Source: Neodontobutis hainanensis (taxonomy: Eukaryota > Chordata > Actinopteri > Gobiiformes > Odontobutidae). From it: a stretch of DNA of 64,000 bases. Shown piece by piece: positions 22,879 through 33,300 of this stretch. Made by a program: the position numbers and the translations under genes. Position 1 is the stretch's first letter; each line of letters opens with the position of its first letter. Location: assembly GCA_024349245.1 (NCBI GenBank), contig JALDNG010000038.1:1805001-1869000 (forward strand). Reading direction: 5' to 3'. The notes beneath the pieces are model-generated. The model was not told where the DNA came from. It saw only the letters and a program-made list of their open reading frames with translations, and made no database searches.

Positions 22879-23564
22879 GTTAAGGCTCTTGGATACTTTG
22901 AATTTTCAAAATGTATTATCTTTTAGAAGAAAGTACCAATAGAATATGTACATTAGCCCTGCAACCCATGGGTCCAGGACACTTTTTGTTATTTTGTCTG
23001 AAAACTTAAATGTACTTTTACGCAATTTAAAAATGAACAGCACACAAATCTGGTTTACTATGAATTCCAAAGCTTTTCTGTCCTTAAATCCCCAGAGAAG
23101 ACAGAGGCTGTTTCTGAACGGGAATATTAAAGAGGCATAAAATGGCTAAAATGTGATAATTGGCAAACTTATCTATTTCAAACCAAAATGACATGTTACT
23201 TTTAATTTTATTTGCTTTATACAAAATTAATGTCAACTTTTGCAAACTGATCTCTGGCTTACCACAGGACAGTTAGAGGTTCAGTTTTCCCATCCACTGT
23301 CCTAAACTTACTCCTGTCCCTAAAAAAAGTACTTTTCACGCATTAATCCATTACTTTCGTTAATTTTGTGTATTTTTAGATTTCTTCTTTATTAAATTTA
23401 ACTGCATCCTTTCATATTGTATTTATATAATTATCTATAACATATGTATGAGTGTTAAACGTCTTATTTTATTTTTGAATGATGATTTTGAATTGTATGT
23501 ATGTACCTGTATGTTTCATGCTTTCTTGTGCAAAATAATTGCAATATTAATTATGCTTGTTAAC
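22879..23564. other. No gene seen
   Basis: AT-rich unique sequence; nothing recognisable. Confidence 0.55.
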
Positions 23565-23779
23565 AATGTATAGGTTGATTGGCAACAATAAAGTGTCCCT
23601 GCTAAATGAATGAATGAGTGAATGGTTGTCTGTAACTGTCTGTCTCTAAATGTTAACCCTGCGAGTAACTGGCCATTGTCCAGGATAGCCCCCTCCTAAG
23701 GCCCAAAGCTGCTGGGATAGGCTCCAGTCACCCACGACCCCTAACGGGACTAAACAGTAGAAAGTAAATGAATGAATGA
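23565..23779 (+). mobile_element. 5'-truncated tRNA-SINE, body and tail
   Basis: Lacks the tRNA-like head. It begins at ggttgattggcaac and continues with gaatggttgtctgt, taaccctgcgagtaactggc, ctgggataggctccagtcac and the tail cgacccctaacgggactaaa, then cagtagaaa and an aatg repeat. It is the same family as the copy at 29385-29780 and aligns to its second half. Confidence 0.85.
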
Positions 23780-25657
23780 ACAAAAAAAAAGTAATAAATA
23801 AGTAATAAATTTATATTTTTTACTGTACCTTAGACATTATTCTTTGAATTGTCACAAACTTGGTAAACCACTCCATGTTGCATTTTATTATAAATCACGT
23901 TTTCTAGTAACATGATAAAAGCTCATCATTGCTATCGACTTTTGTAACAGTGTTTTATTTTAATGTTAAACAACTCTGCATGTAAATGTAATTCACTTTA
24001 TTACGCACTAGAGAGTATACTGAGTTTACGCACCTCTCTTTATTTAAATCAATGTCATAATTACATACAATACTTTACAGTGCATCCTCTCAATATGCAT
24101 ATAAGTCATCATACATGATATTTACACAAATGTGAATTTATGTATGTTTTGTTCATGGCTTGCATGAATGATTTATACAGCCCAGATGCAGCACACAGAA
24201 GGTTTTCAAAGCCTTGTTTCATGTGCATTGCTCAAGCACAATGTACCGCAGCATATGGGATTCAAAGATATGTTTACGTCTCAAATGCCTCCAGGAAAAC
24301 AGTGGTAGAAACAAAAATACCTCATGTGTTTGTCAGCTTTGAGCCCAAGCCGAAGAACGGCGACTATTTATTGCTCAAAGAGTTAGTGAGTCGACTGATG
24401 TGTGGCGGCAAGGCGCGGTGCCACAAAACGCTTGTGAGCATATGTTTGTCAACATTTAGCAGTGATGGATTTACCTTTGAAGGATAAGACTGTTTTGACA
24501 AATGAATGACAAAAATGACATGAAAAATACTCTTTTGCTCACAATAGTACACACAGATGTCTAGAGATGCCATGTCAAACAAATAAGTCCCTTCTGCATT
24601 CAATGTCCTCTTGCTTTGTCCTCATCCAAGTGTCAAATAAAAATTATAAAGTCTAAAAAAAAAAATCACATAACAGCAACATAACATTTTAACAACCAAA
24701 TCAAACTAATAATAAACAACAATAAAAAATAAATAGTGCAGATAAAACAGAGACAGACAAATTTGTTTATGCACAATGAATAAATAAAATAATAAAATCT
24801 TTCATTGTAGTAAAACTTGTGTAGTATATTGTATCTTATACGTAAGAACCTAATATTTCACACTTTGACTTCTTTTGTCATTAGCTTTAATTCTCTTCTA
24901 TATTACTTGGTATATTTGCACAATTATTTCTGCCCTACTAATGAACTACTTACATCTTACCGTATCTTACTCAGCACTGTATTATTCCAAATGGACAAGT
25001 TTTACTTAATGTTGTTGTGGCGTGGGGTTAAAAATGACCTACTAAATGTTATAAGGACTGTTTTAATGTTGGTGTGTTAAAACATGTGTTAATCTTGACA
25101 TAGCCTTATTTATATAGTGGACATAAAATTGTTCCGTAACAAAAAGCCTTTTTTAGCAAATCTAGTTAAGTGAAAGTTCATTCAGGTTTGTGTCCCTTTT
25201 GTGTCTTCTTACCTTAGCTCTATGCATTTATTGGCTGTGTACAACAATGCAAACCTACTATTGACCCAAAATAGCTTTAGCCATGATTCATTGGACATTA
25301 TACAGGGTCCAATTAGCACCATCACAAGCCTGAGTGAAGTGCTGTGTCTAGTGTTGTGGTGTTAACAGTGCTCCCTGATGGGTTCTTCACTCCTTTTGTA
25401 ATCAAACATGTTGAAGAAAGCAGCGGGACATGCCTTTAGATCCTAAATAAAATGTGACGGTGAGTTTGGTACCTTGGACAGCTCCACTGCCTTACTATTT
25501 TTATAACGAGGATATTTGAAGCTGTCCATGGTACTGGACTCACAAATTTAATTCATGAGCTAAAGGCATGTCCAGTTCCATGGTGGGCAATGATTAAAAT
25601 AATAATGCATATGTTTTACATAGTGCTTTTCACAATTACACAAAGATTTGCACAACG
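23780..25657. other. No gene seen
   Basis: AT-rich. A 115-codon plus frame at 24140-24487 includes SFEPKPKNGDYLLLKELVSR but matches no family I know; its 24220-24440 part is more balanced in composition and could be conserved DNA. A-rich runs lie at 24655-24780. Confidence 0.45.
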
Positions 25658-25752
25658 ATACAGTGGTTAGCGCACCTCCCAGCAAGAAGGTTCAGGGTTT
25701 GACTCCTGGATGAGGCAAGACCTTTCTGGGTGGAGTTTGCATGTGTCAAAGA
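25658..25752 (+). mobile_element. SINE head fragment
   Basis: acagtggttagcgcacctcc (A-box region), cagcaagaaggttcaggg, gtttgactcctgg (B-box region) and cctttctgggtggagtttgc match the 5' part of the SINE at 29385. The copy stops there, so its body and tail are lost. Confidence 0.75.
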
Positions 25753-25762
25753 CTGAATTATT

Positions 25763-25793
25763 ATTAATGATTATATTGAGTATAATCATTAAT
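25763..25793. repeat. Perfect 13-bp inverted repeat
   Basis: attaatgattata and its exact complement with a 5-base ttgag loop, 10 bases after the truncated SINE head. Confidence 0.85.
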
Positions 25794-27339
25794 ATACATC
25801 TGGTACACACATCTCTGCTAAATGCACATTGTATGCTGTCAAAGTTGATATCTTATTGGGCAGTCACTTCTGTTTTTTACTTTAATTAAGAGTTGAATAG
25901 TGTTCTTTTGGGGTTTTAAAATTATTTATTTTGTTTCCTTTAAGTAAAGGTACACTTATTGTACACTAATCCACAAAAGCTGAGGGACTGTTAGTTCAAA
26001 CATCTTTCTTTACTTTAGTCTAAATATACTGACTAACAACCAAAATGAAATCAAATAACATTTTAAAGAAACCACCTTTAAAGTCAGACTCCTGGCTTTG
26101 TCTTCATTCAAAGCGCTTATTAAAATACATTCATGTAGATGTAAAAAAAAGAGAGATTATTGGAGACAATACAAAATTGGTCCCTTATACACACATTTAT
26201 AATAAGTGCTAAGCAGAGTGTGAACACCTACAACAAAGGCTAACAGAAGTCATAATACAAAATGAATCAGACTCATGAATCATTAAAGTGCTTAGTGCAA
26301 TCTTTTCTCTTGTGGAGACTAAAAATGAATCAGGCTTGAATTTTTTTCAAATATAAAGAGTGGTTTCTCTTAGTGCTCAGTTACTGTGTGTCAGTTAACT
26401 AGTGTCATTTGTTGGAGTTTATATCAGTTTTACAAACAAACAGATTTAGAAATGACCCTTTTAATTCAAATGGGTCTTTGGTGCTAAAAATTCTTGACTC
26501 TGATGCTTACATGGGCACTGTTTTTTGATAATATCAACGGCAATGGTTAGATAGAGCCATAAAACTGACAGTTATTGTGAGAAGTAAAGTATTTATTTAT
26601 AACAAGTATGTCCAACAAATGTCCATGTCATAACAAACACTGGCCTTTTTTTTTAACCATTTTGAAGGGGGTTACACAAGCCAAGGTTTTAACTGGCTGC
26701 AGATAGTAAAATTGCTACAGTATTGACCAAGAACTTTAGGTTTAGGTAATTTTCATTATGCATTCCCATATTAATTCTACCTATTTACTATTGTTACTTA
26801 ACTTTTAAATATCATCAAAACTTTAATCTTAACTTTTTGTTAAGATTAAAGTTTTAAGCTAATTTAAGTGTGACGTTTTGTTTAGTTTCTCAAAGTGATG
26901 ACTTAGCAAGTACATCATAGTATCTCATAATAGTGTGAAATTATGACAAGATATGGTAAGATGTCAACAGTTAAAGTGGGTAAAGCACAACACTGGCACA
27001 ATAAGAAAACTTGAAATGGGCAAATATACACTGCACAATCACATACGTAACCAGGGCAACAAAAAAGGAGTATAATTACACTGACACATATACTTCAATC
27101 GCAAGTCCATATTTCAGGAGTTTATTTTCATTCATCTTAATTTGTTTTCTGTAACACTTTCTTTTTACACTACACTAGATATATTCTATCTACCTAGTAC
27201 TTGAATTTATCCCTTGTGCTTGGCTTCTTTTTGATTCATCATTTTATAAAGACATTACTGTCCTGACAACAGACAAATATAGTTCCCACCTGAGGCTCAG
27301 AACAACCCACTTCCGAGACAAACAGCATGTGAATGATGA
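25794..27339. other. No gene seen
   Basis: AT-rich unique sequence apart from the hairpin at 26817-26855. Confidence 0.55.
26817..26855. repeat. Perfect 17-bp inverted repeat
   Basis: aaaactttaatcttaac (26817-26833), a TTTTT loop, and the exact complement at 26839-26855. Confidence 0.92.
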
Positions 27340-27765
27340 CTTCTGAACAGAGGCTCTTTGTCAATTTGAGTCATTTCCATTTCCAATGTTTGCCCCCTTA
27401 AGTCTTAGAGCTGCCTTAATATTGCTTAGTTTATTACTCCTAAAGCACCACTGATTGTATTACTCATATCGGGCAGATTGGATTACGCCAAAGCCCTGTG
27501 ACTCTATAACTGTTGATTTCCCCAGAGGCCCCTAAATGAACTTTAATGAAGCTCCACTTTTTTGCCCAAACCCTTGCTGTGGGGTGCCTTAATTAGACAT
27601 GCCATGGCCAATGAATGAATCAAAAGCTCAGACAGCTCCCGTGATGGAGGTGGAAGCTTTTCACCCAAGTCAGTACTTCCTGATTTCATTTCATCAAGAT
27701 TACGGTCTTTAATCAAAGCAATTGAGCAAAAATTTTGGATATTACAAAAGTGAAAGAAAGAAGAA
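27340..27765. promoter_or_regulatory. Candidate conserved non-coding element
   Basis: Non-repetitive block with gtgccttaattagacatgcc at 27584-27603, accatggcc-type and caatgaatgaatc motifs following, and attgtattactcatatcggg at 27454-27473. A 124-codon minus frame crosses it (27543-27917) but has no recognisable domain. Dense homeodomain-like sites make it a good enhancer candidate. Inference only. Confidence 0.32.
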
Positions 27766-29019
27766 GAAAGTTTTCTTATTTTTATATTAGATGGTTTAGA
27801 GTCAATATCAGAATAAATTTTGGATTGCAAAATTGGATTGGTTAAATTTATAAATTGCACATCTGGTTGAGGATAGGTAAGTGAGCTTTGATCAAAATAA
27901 ATGGCCTTTTCAAACAAACATCACCCAGTAACATGGCTACCAATGACTCATTGCTTTGGAATAAACAGTATCCATTATTCTATGTACTCCTAAATTGAAC
28001 TCTTTAAAAAGGATTTTTCTGTTCACAGGAGTCAAAACTTTTTTGAGAAGTAAAATGAAGTAGCAGGTAAAGTAAGCTGTTTCTTTCATCCACTGTACCC
28101 ACATTGATTTTTAGCTCAACAGGTTAGGTTAGCCAAAGCAGTGATTTAAAAGAGTAACACATTTACCTTCAACAAGTATGTCCAATGAAATCAGCTACGG
28201 ACAGGAAATGCAACATCACTAGAAAAAGTGCCCAGATTAGCCACAAATGTTCATCAGTTACTACTCTTTAAAGTCTACAGAAAGAAGGTTGAACTTGGAA
28301 TATACTGTACATGTTTACTAAAGGTCTCAATTTCCTGATTTTCTTTTTGTATAGACCATATATGAATACATAGTACACAAGTTCCTTGCAATGTAATTGT
28401 TGGTAAATTTTGAGATGATCATAGAGCTGAGGGAAGTCACACTAGAAATACAGACGGGAGGCTTTCTGGATGACCTTAGGCAGGAGAAGTTGACCCAATG
28501 GAAAACTGTGAAAAACCATAACATTTAGTGCAATTTGAAGAAAATGCAATTTTTTACCTCCATTTTAAACACATTGTTCCAAGAAAAGGCTTTCTGAAAA
28601 CTTTTTTTGCATTAACTGGCCTTGTCTGCTTGATCCACCCCCACTGTAGATTCCCACTTGTGCATCCACCACATAATCCTTTCATTGCAGGCAAAATGTT
28701 CTCGTCTTTCTTATCCTTAGAAATATACTCTCCTCTGCCATTTCTCTAACAAATGAGCATGTACCACATTGTAGTTGCATAAAATATTTATACATGTGAC
28801 AAAAGGCTGGTGACTAAAACACGACAAAATACTATTTATTATCACAATAATTTCTCGCATATGTCCTCGTTACAGTATATTCCCCTCTCATAATGATGTG
28901 ACCTTTATTCTTCTTGTCTCGCTACATGCTTGCTTGTAATGTCAGTTTATTCACCCATGTTCCTTTGACTTAATTATCTGCAAACAAAATTGAATCCCGT
29001 GCAGAAATTGAATCAAATG
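27766..29019. other. No gene seen
   Basis: AT-rich unique sequence with short frames only. Confidence 0.55.
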
Positions 29020-29210
29020 GACAGCAGTGACCTAACATTATTCTTCACAATGATGCAACGCGGCTGCAATAGGAAATAAATGCTGCACGCCTGATGCTGG
29101 GATTAAAGTCAACGCCGCATGAATCATCAATAGCCTTTTTGTTGACCTCCATAGTTGGCTCAGAGGATACGTCTCCTCAGGCATTTTGGCTGATTTATGG
29201 TGAGACAAAC
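29020..29210. promoter_or_regulatory. Candidate conserved non-coding element
   Basis: Non-repetitive stretch with aacgcggctgcaataggaaa and caacgccgcatgaatcatca (29111-29130), balanced in composition. CpG-containing, unlike its flanks. Inference only. Confidence 0.25.
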
Positions 29211-29371
29211 TCTAAATTATGAGCAATACATTTATTACGACAATGTGATTATGTGACTTTAGTCATTTAAACCACATTTTGTTTAGTACTGCTTAAAGGC
29301 TACTAGTACCAAACATAATAAAAATGATGGTGACAAAAAAATTTCAATTAGAGCTCATAATTTATAGCTTT
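29211..29371. other. Spacer before SINE
   Basis: AT-rich unique sequence; it supplies the SINE target site. Confidence 0.5.
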
Positions 29372-29384
29372 AACCTTTAACCTT
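29372..29384. repeat. Target-site duplication, SINE (left)
   Basis: aacctttaacctt, repeated exactly at 29781-29793. Confidence 0.85.
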
Positions 29385-29780
29385 GGGTGCACATGGCAGA
29401 GTGGTTAGCACTCGTGGCTCACAGCAAGAAGGTTGTGAGTTCAAAACCCGGCTGACTCAAACATTCTCGGCCGACTCCGGTCTTTCTGTGAGGAGTCTGC
29501 ATGTCCTCCACGTGTTACCGTGGGTTCTCTCCGGGTACTCCGGCTTCCTCCCACCGTCCAAACACATGCATGTTTAGGTTAATTGGCAACTGTAAAGTGT
29601 CCCTAGTGAATGAAAGTGAGAGTGAATGGTTGTCTGTCAATGTTTGTCACTATATGTTAACCCTGCGACTAACTGGCCACTGTCCAGGGTGTACCCCGCC
29701 TCAGGCCCAAAGCTGCTGGGATAGGCTCCAGTCACCGCGCCCCTAACGGGACAAAGCGGTAGAAAATGAATGAATGAATG
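29385..29780 (+). mobile_element. Near-complete tRNA-derived SINE
   Basis: About 396 bases, bounded by a perfect 13-bp duplication. It has a tRNA-like head with an A box (tggcagagtgg, 29394-29404) and a B box (agttcaaaacc, 29438-29448), so it carries an internal RNA polymerase III promoter. A body follows (ctccgggtactccggcttcc, then gttaattggcaactg, gaatggttgtctgtc and ctgggataggctccagtcac). The tail (cgcccctaacgggacaaagc, ggtagaaaatg and an aatg repeat) resembles the 3' end of Rex3. The copy looks complete and is the reference for the other fragments in the window. I know this family as widespread in percomorph-type fishes but cannot give its database name. Confidence 0.88.
29394..29448 (+). 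promoter_or_regulatory. Internal Pol III promoter (A and B boxes) of SINE
   Basis: The A box at 29394-29404 fits TRGCNNAGYNGG closely. The B box at 29438-29448 fits the GGTTCRANNCC pattern with a mismatch at the start. The spacing is as in tRNA-derived SINEs. Confidence 0.7.
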
Positions 29781-29793
29781 AACCTTTAACCTT
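29781..29793. repeat. Target-site duplication, SINE (right)
   Basis: aacctttaacctt, identical to 29372-29384; followed by a 17-T run at 29814-29830. Confidence 0.85.
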
Positions 29794-31839
29794 TTGGGGG
29801 CTGCAAATTAACCTTTTTTTTTTTTTTTTTAGAAATTTCACGTTTGTCTGCAATAAATAAAATGTAAAGCTAAATATACTTACAACTTATTTCTGTAACT
29901 CAGTCGTCAGCATTTAGACATTGTTAATCACTCATGCATTCAAAGCTAACACATGTTAAGTATGTAGAATGTGGTCTACTGGCTCCAAAACAATGTCTGA
30001 CAAATATTTTACTTTGAAACATTAAACAATATCTTGTTCCTTATAGAAAAGCCCTCTGCATTGTATTTAAAGTCTCTGGAGATTGCAGTGCCGTTGTGTT
30101 GACCTTGAGGCAGATTTAAACCAGACTCATTGGAGAAAACTATCTGCGATTAGCAGCAGCAAGAATAAAGACGCGTTTTAATCATTTAAGAAGCTGCTTC
30201 CTCATTTTTCCAAATGCATTGTGTGTTGTGATAACCCAAATGGAAAATAATTGATAATTTAAACATGTTTTTGAGTTGTTTGTCAAGTGAGTATTGCAGA
30301 TTTCTTTGGTGTGAAGCCCACTTGTTTTATTAATTAATGTCATTCCCACGTGCTAACAATACAATCTGATTACTTCATGAAAAATAATCATTTTACCAAC
30401 TTCAAGTGCGATAATGCAAAATTGATTATTCTTTTTTTAGGCAGAACATTTGTTTATCTCAATGGAGTAGGGAGCAGTCATGGTGACAGCATGCCAATTT
30501 CAAGATCAATTGTTGGCTCCCTGCCTCTGGCCTTTGCATTGCATTACCATAGTAATGACTGGTGACCCTCCTCTCCAAAGTGGAATCTACGTTCCTCTTT
30601 GTGGGGACAAACGGTTCACCTGAAAGTCATTTGTGGCTTGTACTGAATTAGGACCTTGTACTGTACTTATGGTTCATTTACAGTGCGGGACAATATCAGG
30701 GAATGAATGAATGTGAGATTAAGTTGAATGCAAAATATAGGATAAATAAAAGATCAAAAATGGTTACAAACATTTAATTAGTTTATTCTCATGTGTCTTA
30801 CGTCAAATGTATGAGTACTACAATTATTTTTAATTTGCTGAAATGGCAAGTAACACTATATACGACTGCATAGTGCTGCAAAAGCTAGACAGGAACATTT
30901 GAATCAATCGTCACTGATAAGAAAGAAATCAACCAGAAGAACTGAAAATAAAAGACTGGTCAGAGTGTAAAATACAACACAACCAACATTGTTACAGTAT
31001 ACAGTATATAATTCCAAGAAATAATCCGGTTCTCAAAAGACAGTTGCATTGCTTTTGGAACAGACTCATAGGTAAATTTCCTTTGTCATTTCTTACTTCT
31101 TGTTTTATTTTGATCGTTTCAGTTGTTGGAGTCGACTGAACTGGACTGTTTACCTGTGTTTGACCCTTTCATAAAAACTACATCCAGGGCTGAATTCCTG
31201 TCTCGAGCTTTAAAATTTTCTCCTTGCTGGTTTCCTGGCAGCATACAGTAAATGCATAACATAGACATATCATAAAACATGGACCTATAGCTGTCTCTGT
31301 GTGGCAACAAGACTAATTCACTACAACTGAAAAGGGAAAACTAATACAGACTTTAACATTGACTTGCTGATAATTTACTGTAATCAATTGTGAAGCCATG
31401 TTTATTTCTGTAATTTAGAAAGTAAAAAACATGCTGAGCTTCATAACATTATATATTAATAATTTGTCTTCTTTTAAATTTGAATTATTGTTTTTTAACA
31501 AATCTCCAGAGACGCAAAAGACAAAGCTATACACATTTAATTAATCCAACTGAAATGCACTGAATAGAATCATAGACAACCAATTTATAAACCCAAAGAT
31601 TGTATTCTCATAATCCTTTTTTTTTCTTTTTCCTGTTTATATTTCCAGCCAGTTCATTCACACTACATCTGTACGCAGTTAAATTCTTTCTGCTGCCTGT
31701 TGTTTATTCCATCTGCAAAACATTTTAAATCTGCTGTTTGTTGCAGTCAATTTAAACCCCAAGACAAACATACAGTTATTACAAACCTAAGAATAAATGG
31801 TGCCTTTAATGTGTGAAGCCCATTTCCTTCAGCTGTTCT
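29794..31839. other. No gene seen
   Basis: AT-rich unique sequence. Only short frames; the 30350-30565 frame (71 codons) is unremarkable. Confidence 0.55.
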
Positions 31840-32190
31840 CCTTAAATAATGTCTGTGACTGTGAAGCTCCTGCCAACAAGCTATTAGCCCGTAATAGTCG
31901 GCAGTGCAGCGGTAGTTTGTTTTGTGGACGGTTAAGAAAGAGCTCAGAACTGGGAGATGGCCCCTAATTAAAATAAATAAATACGTAATTGTGCAGATTG
32001 CCTATCCACAGATGGCTGAAAGGCTGCCATGCAACATGTCCCACAGGATAGGAACTTGTTCTTCACAGCCAGACAGATATTTGGCATTTTTAAAACTGTC
32101 AGCAAGCCTCATTTGCCATCAAGCCCTTCTGTGCTCATTCAGCAAAGTGTATGGATTAGGAAGTTTCAGCCAGGTAAAGTAAATCCTGTC
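31840..32190. promoter_or_regulatory. Candidate conserved non-coding element
   Basis: caagctattagcccgtaata (31876-31895), cccctaattaaaataaataa and a long non-repetitive continuation. Overlapping frames of 86 and 76 codons in different phases carry no domain. Inference from composition and homeodomain-type cores. Confidence 0.28.
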
Positions 32191-33059
32191 CTCTTCTCCC
32201 TCTTTAGATACAACCAAGACATAATATTCGTAAAAGGGAACGTCACCATCTTCAATTAAAGGTGTAGAGTGCAGGATAATAAAAAAAATCAATCAATCAT
32301 CACACCCACGAACAGTATTTTATCTACCCTTTACTGAAAAAGAATGTGGAGGTTAATGTATCTGTATACCAACACATGTCTATATAAGAAGGAAAACTCT
32401 CAGCCAATTATAGGTCACAAAAGGAAAGAAAACCAAAGTGAATCTGCTCCTGAATTTCTTTCTAAAAAGCTCTCAAAAAGGACATTGGGTCAGGCCAGGT
32501 TTGGAAATTAGTAAATTGTGCTTTAGTATTTCTTGGTTTGAAAATCCTTCACTTTCCTTTCATTCCCACACAGAAGACTTCTTGTGAAACCAAATCTTTC
32601 TAGAAGTTTCACTTACTCTGGTCTAAAGTCAACAGCCATTTCCAGAAATAAAACCACCAGCTGCTGAGAGAACCACTCTGTGGTTACATCAGAATTTAAG
32701 AGTCTATGGGTCATACAGCAGCCCTGCATTTTACACTGTAAAGTATATTCTGTCTTTTGTTCCACTCAAGTGTTTCACAGCTTATGCAATCACAGCAGAC
32801 TTCTTGGTTTTGCTCAGAGTCCAGCAGAGATTTCCTGTTCTGTTTAACAGCTTAACCGATTATGTGTCTTTGGTCCAGCTCTCTCACAATCAGATATCTG
32901 ACAGACCATTGTCCCATCGCTGTAATACCAGTTGTTAAGGACTGAGAGGAAACTGAAGCTGTTTTTTTTCAGCTATCTGTCCATGAGAATCTCCCCTGTG
33001 TAACCTTAAACTGGGATGACTGTTGATTGATTTTCTTTTTATTTATTTATTTTCTCCCA
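32191..33059. other. No gene seen
   Basis: Unique sequence without recognisable content. Confidence 0.55.
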
Positions 33060-33300
33060 GTAAATCAATGCATTTTTATTCCATCAAGCCTTGGCACGGC
33101 ATTCAGATTTGTTTTTAAGAACTCCTCACCTCAAAATTGAAATTCTGTCATTATCCATTGGCCTCTAGTCACTCAAAACTCCAGCGAAGTTTAGAGGCCA
33201 AAAAGCACAATGCAGTCAGGGCTATTCATGCATAATGAGAAAAGGCCTTGAAAAAGTCCTCCGTGGAGCAACAAATGTCTGCTTTGGAAAAGATTTTTCA
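33060..33300. promoter_or_regulatory. Candidate conserved non-coding element with stem-loop
   Basis: Contains attcatgcataatgagaaaa (33224-33243), octamer-like and homeodomain-like. A 10-bp stem, ttggcctcta at 33158-33167 with its exact complement at 33192-33201, encloses a 24-base loop. Not repetitive elsewhere in the window. Confidence 0.3.

Noticed and set aside
24140..24487. 115-codon plus frame
   Set aside because: No recognisable domain, no splice or promoter context; the start lies in AT-rich sequence.
27543..27917. 124-codon minus frame
   Set aside because: Crosses a candidate regulatory block; the translation resembles no protein family.
29394..29448. tRNA gene
   Set aside because: A and B boxes are present, but there is no cloverleaf with an acceptor stem; they belong to a SINE head. 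The same holds at 25658 and 58666.
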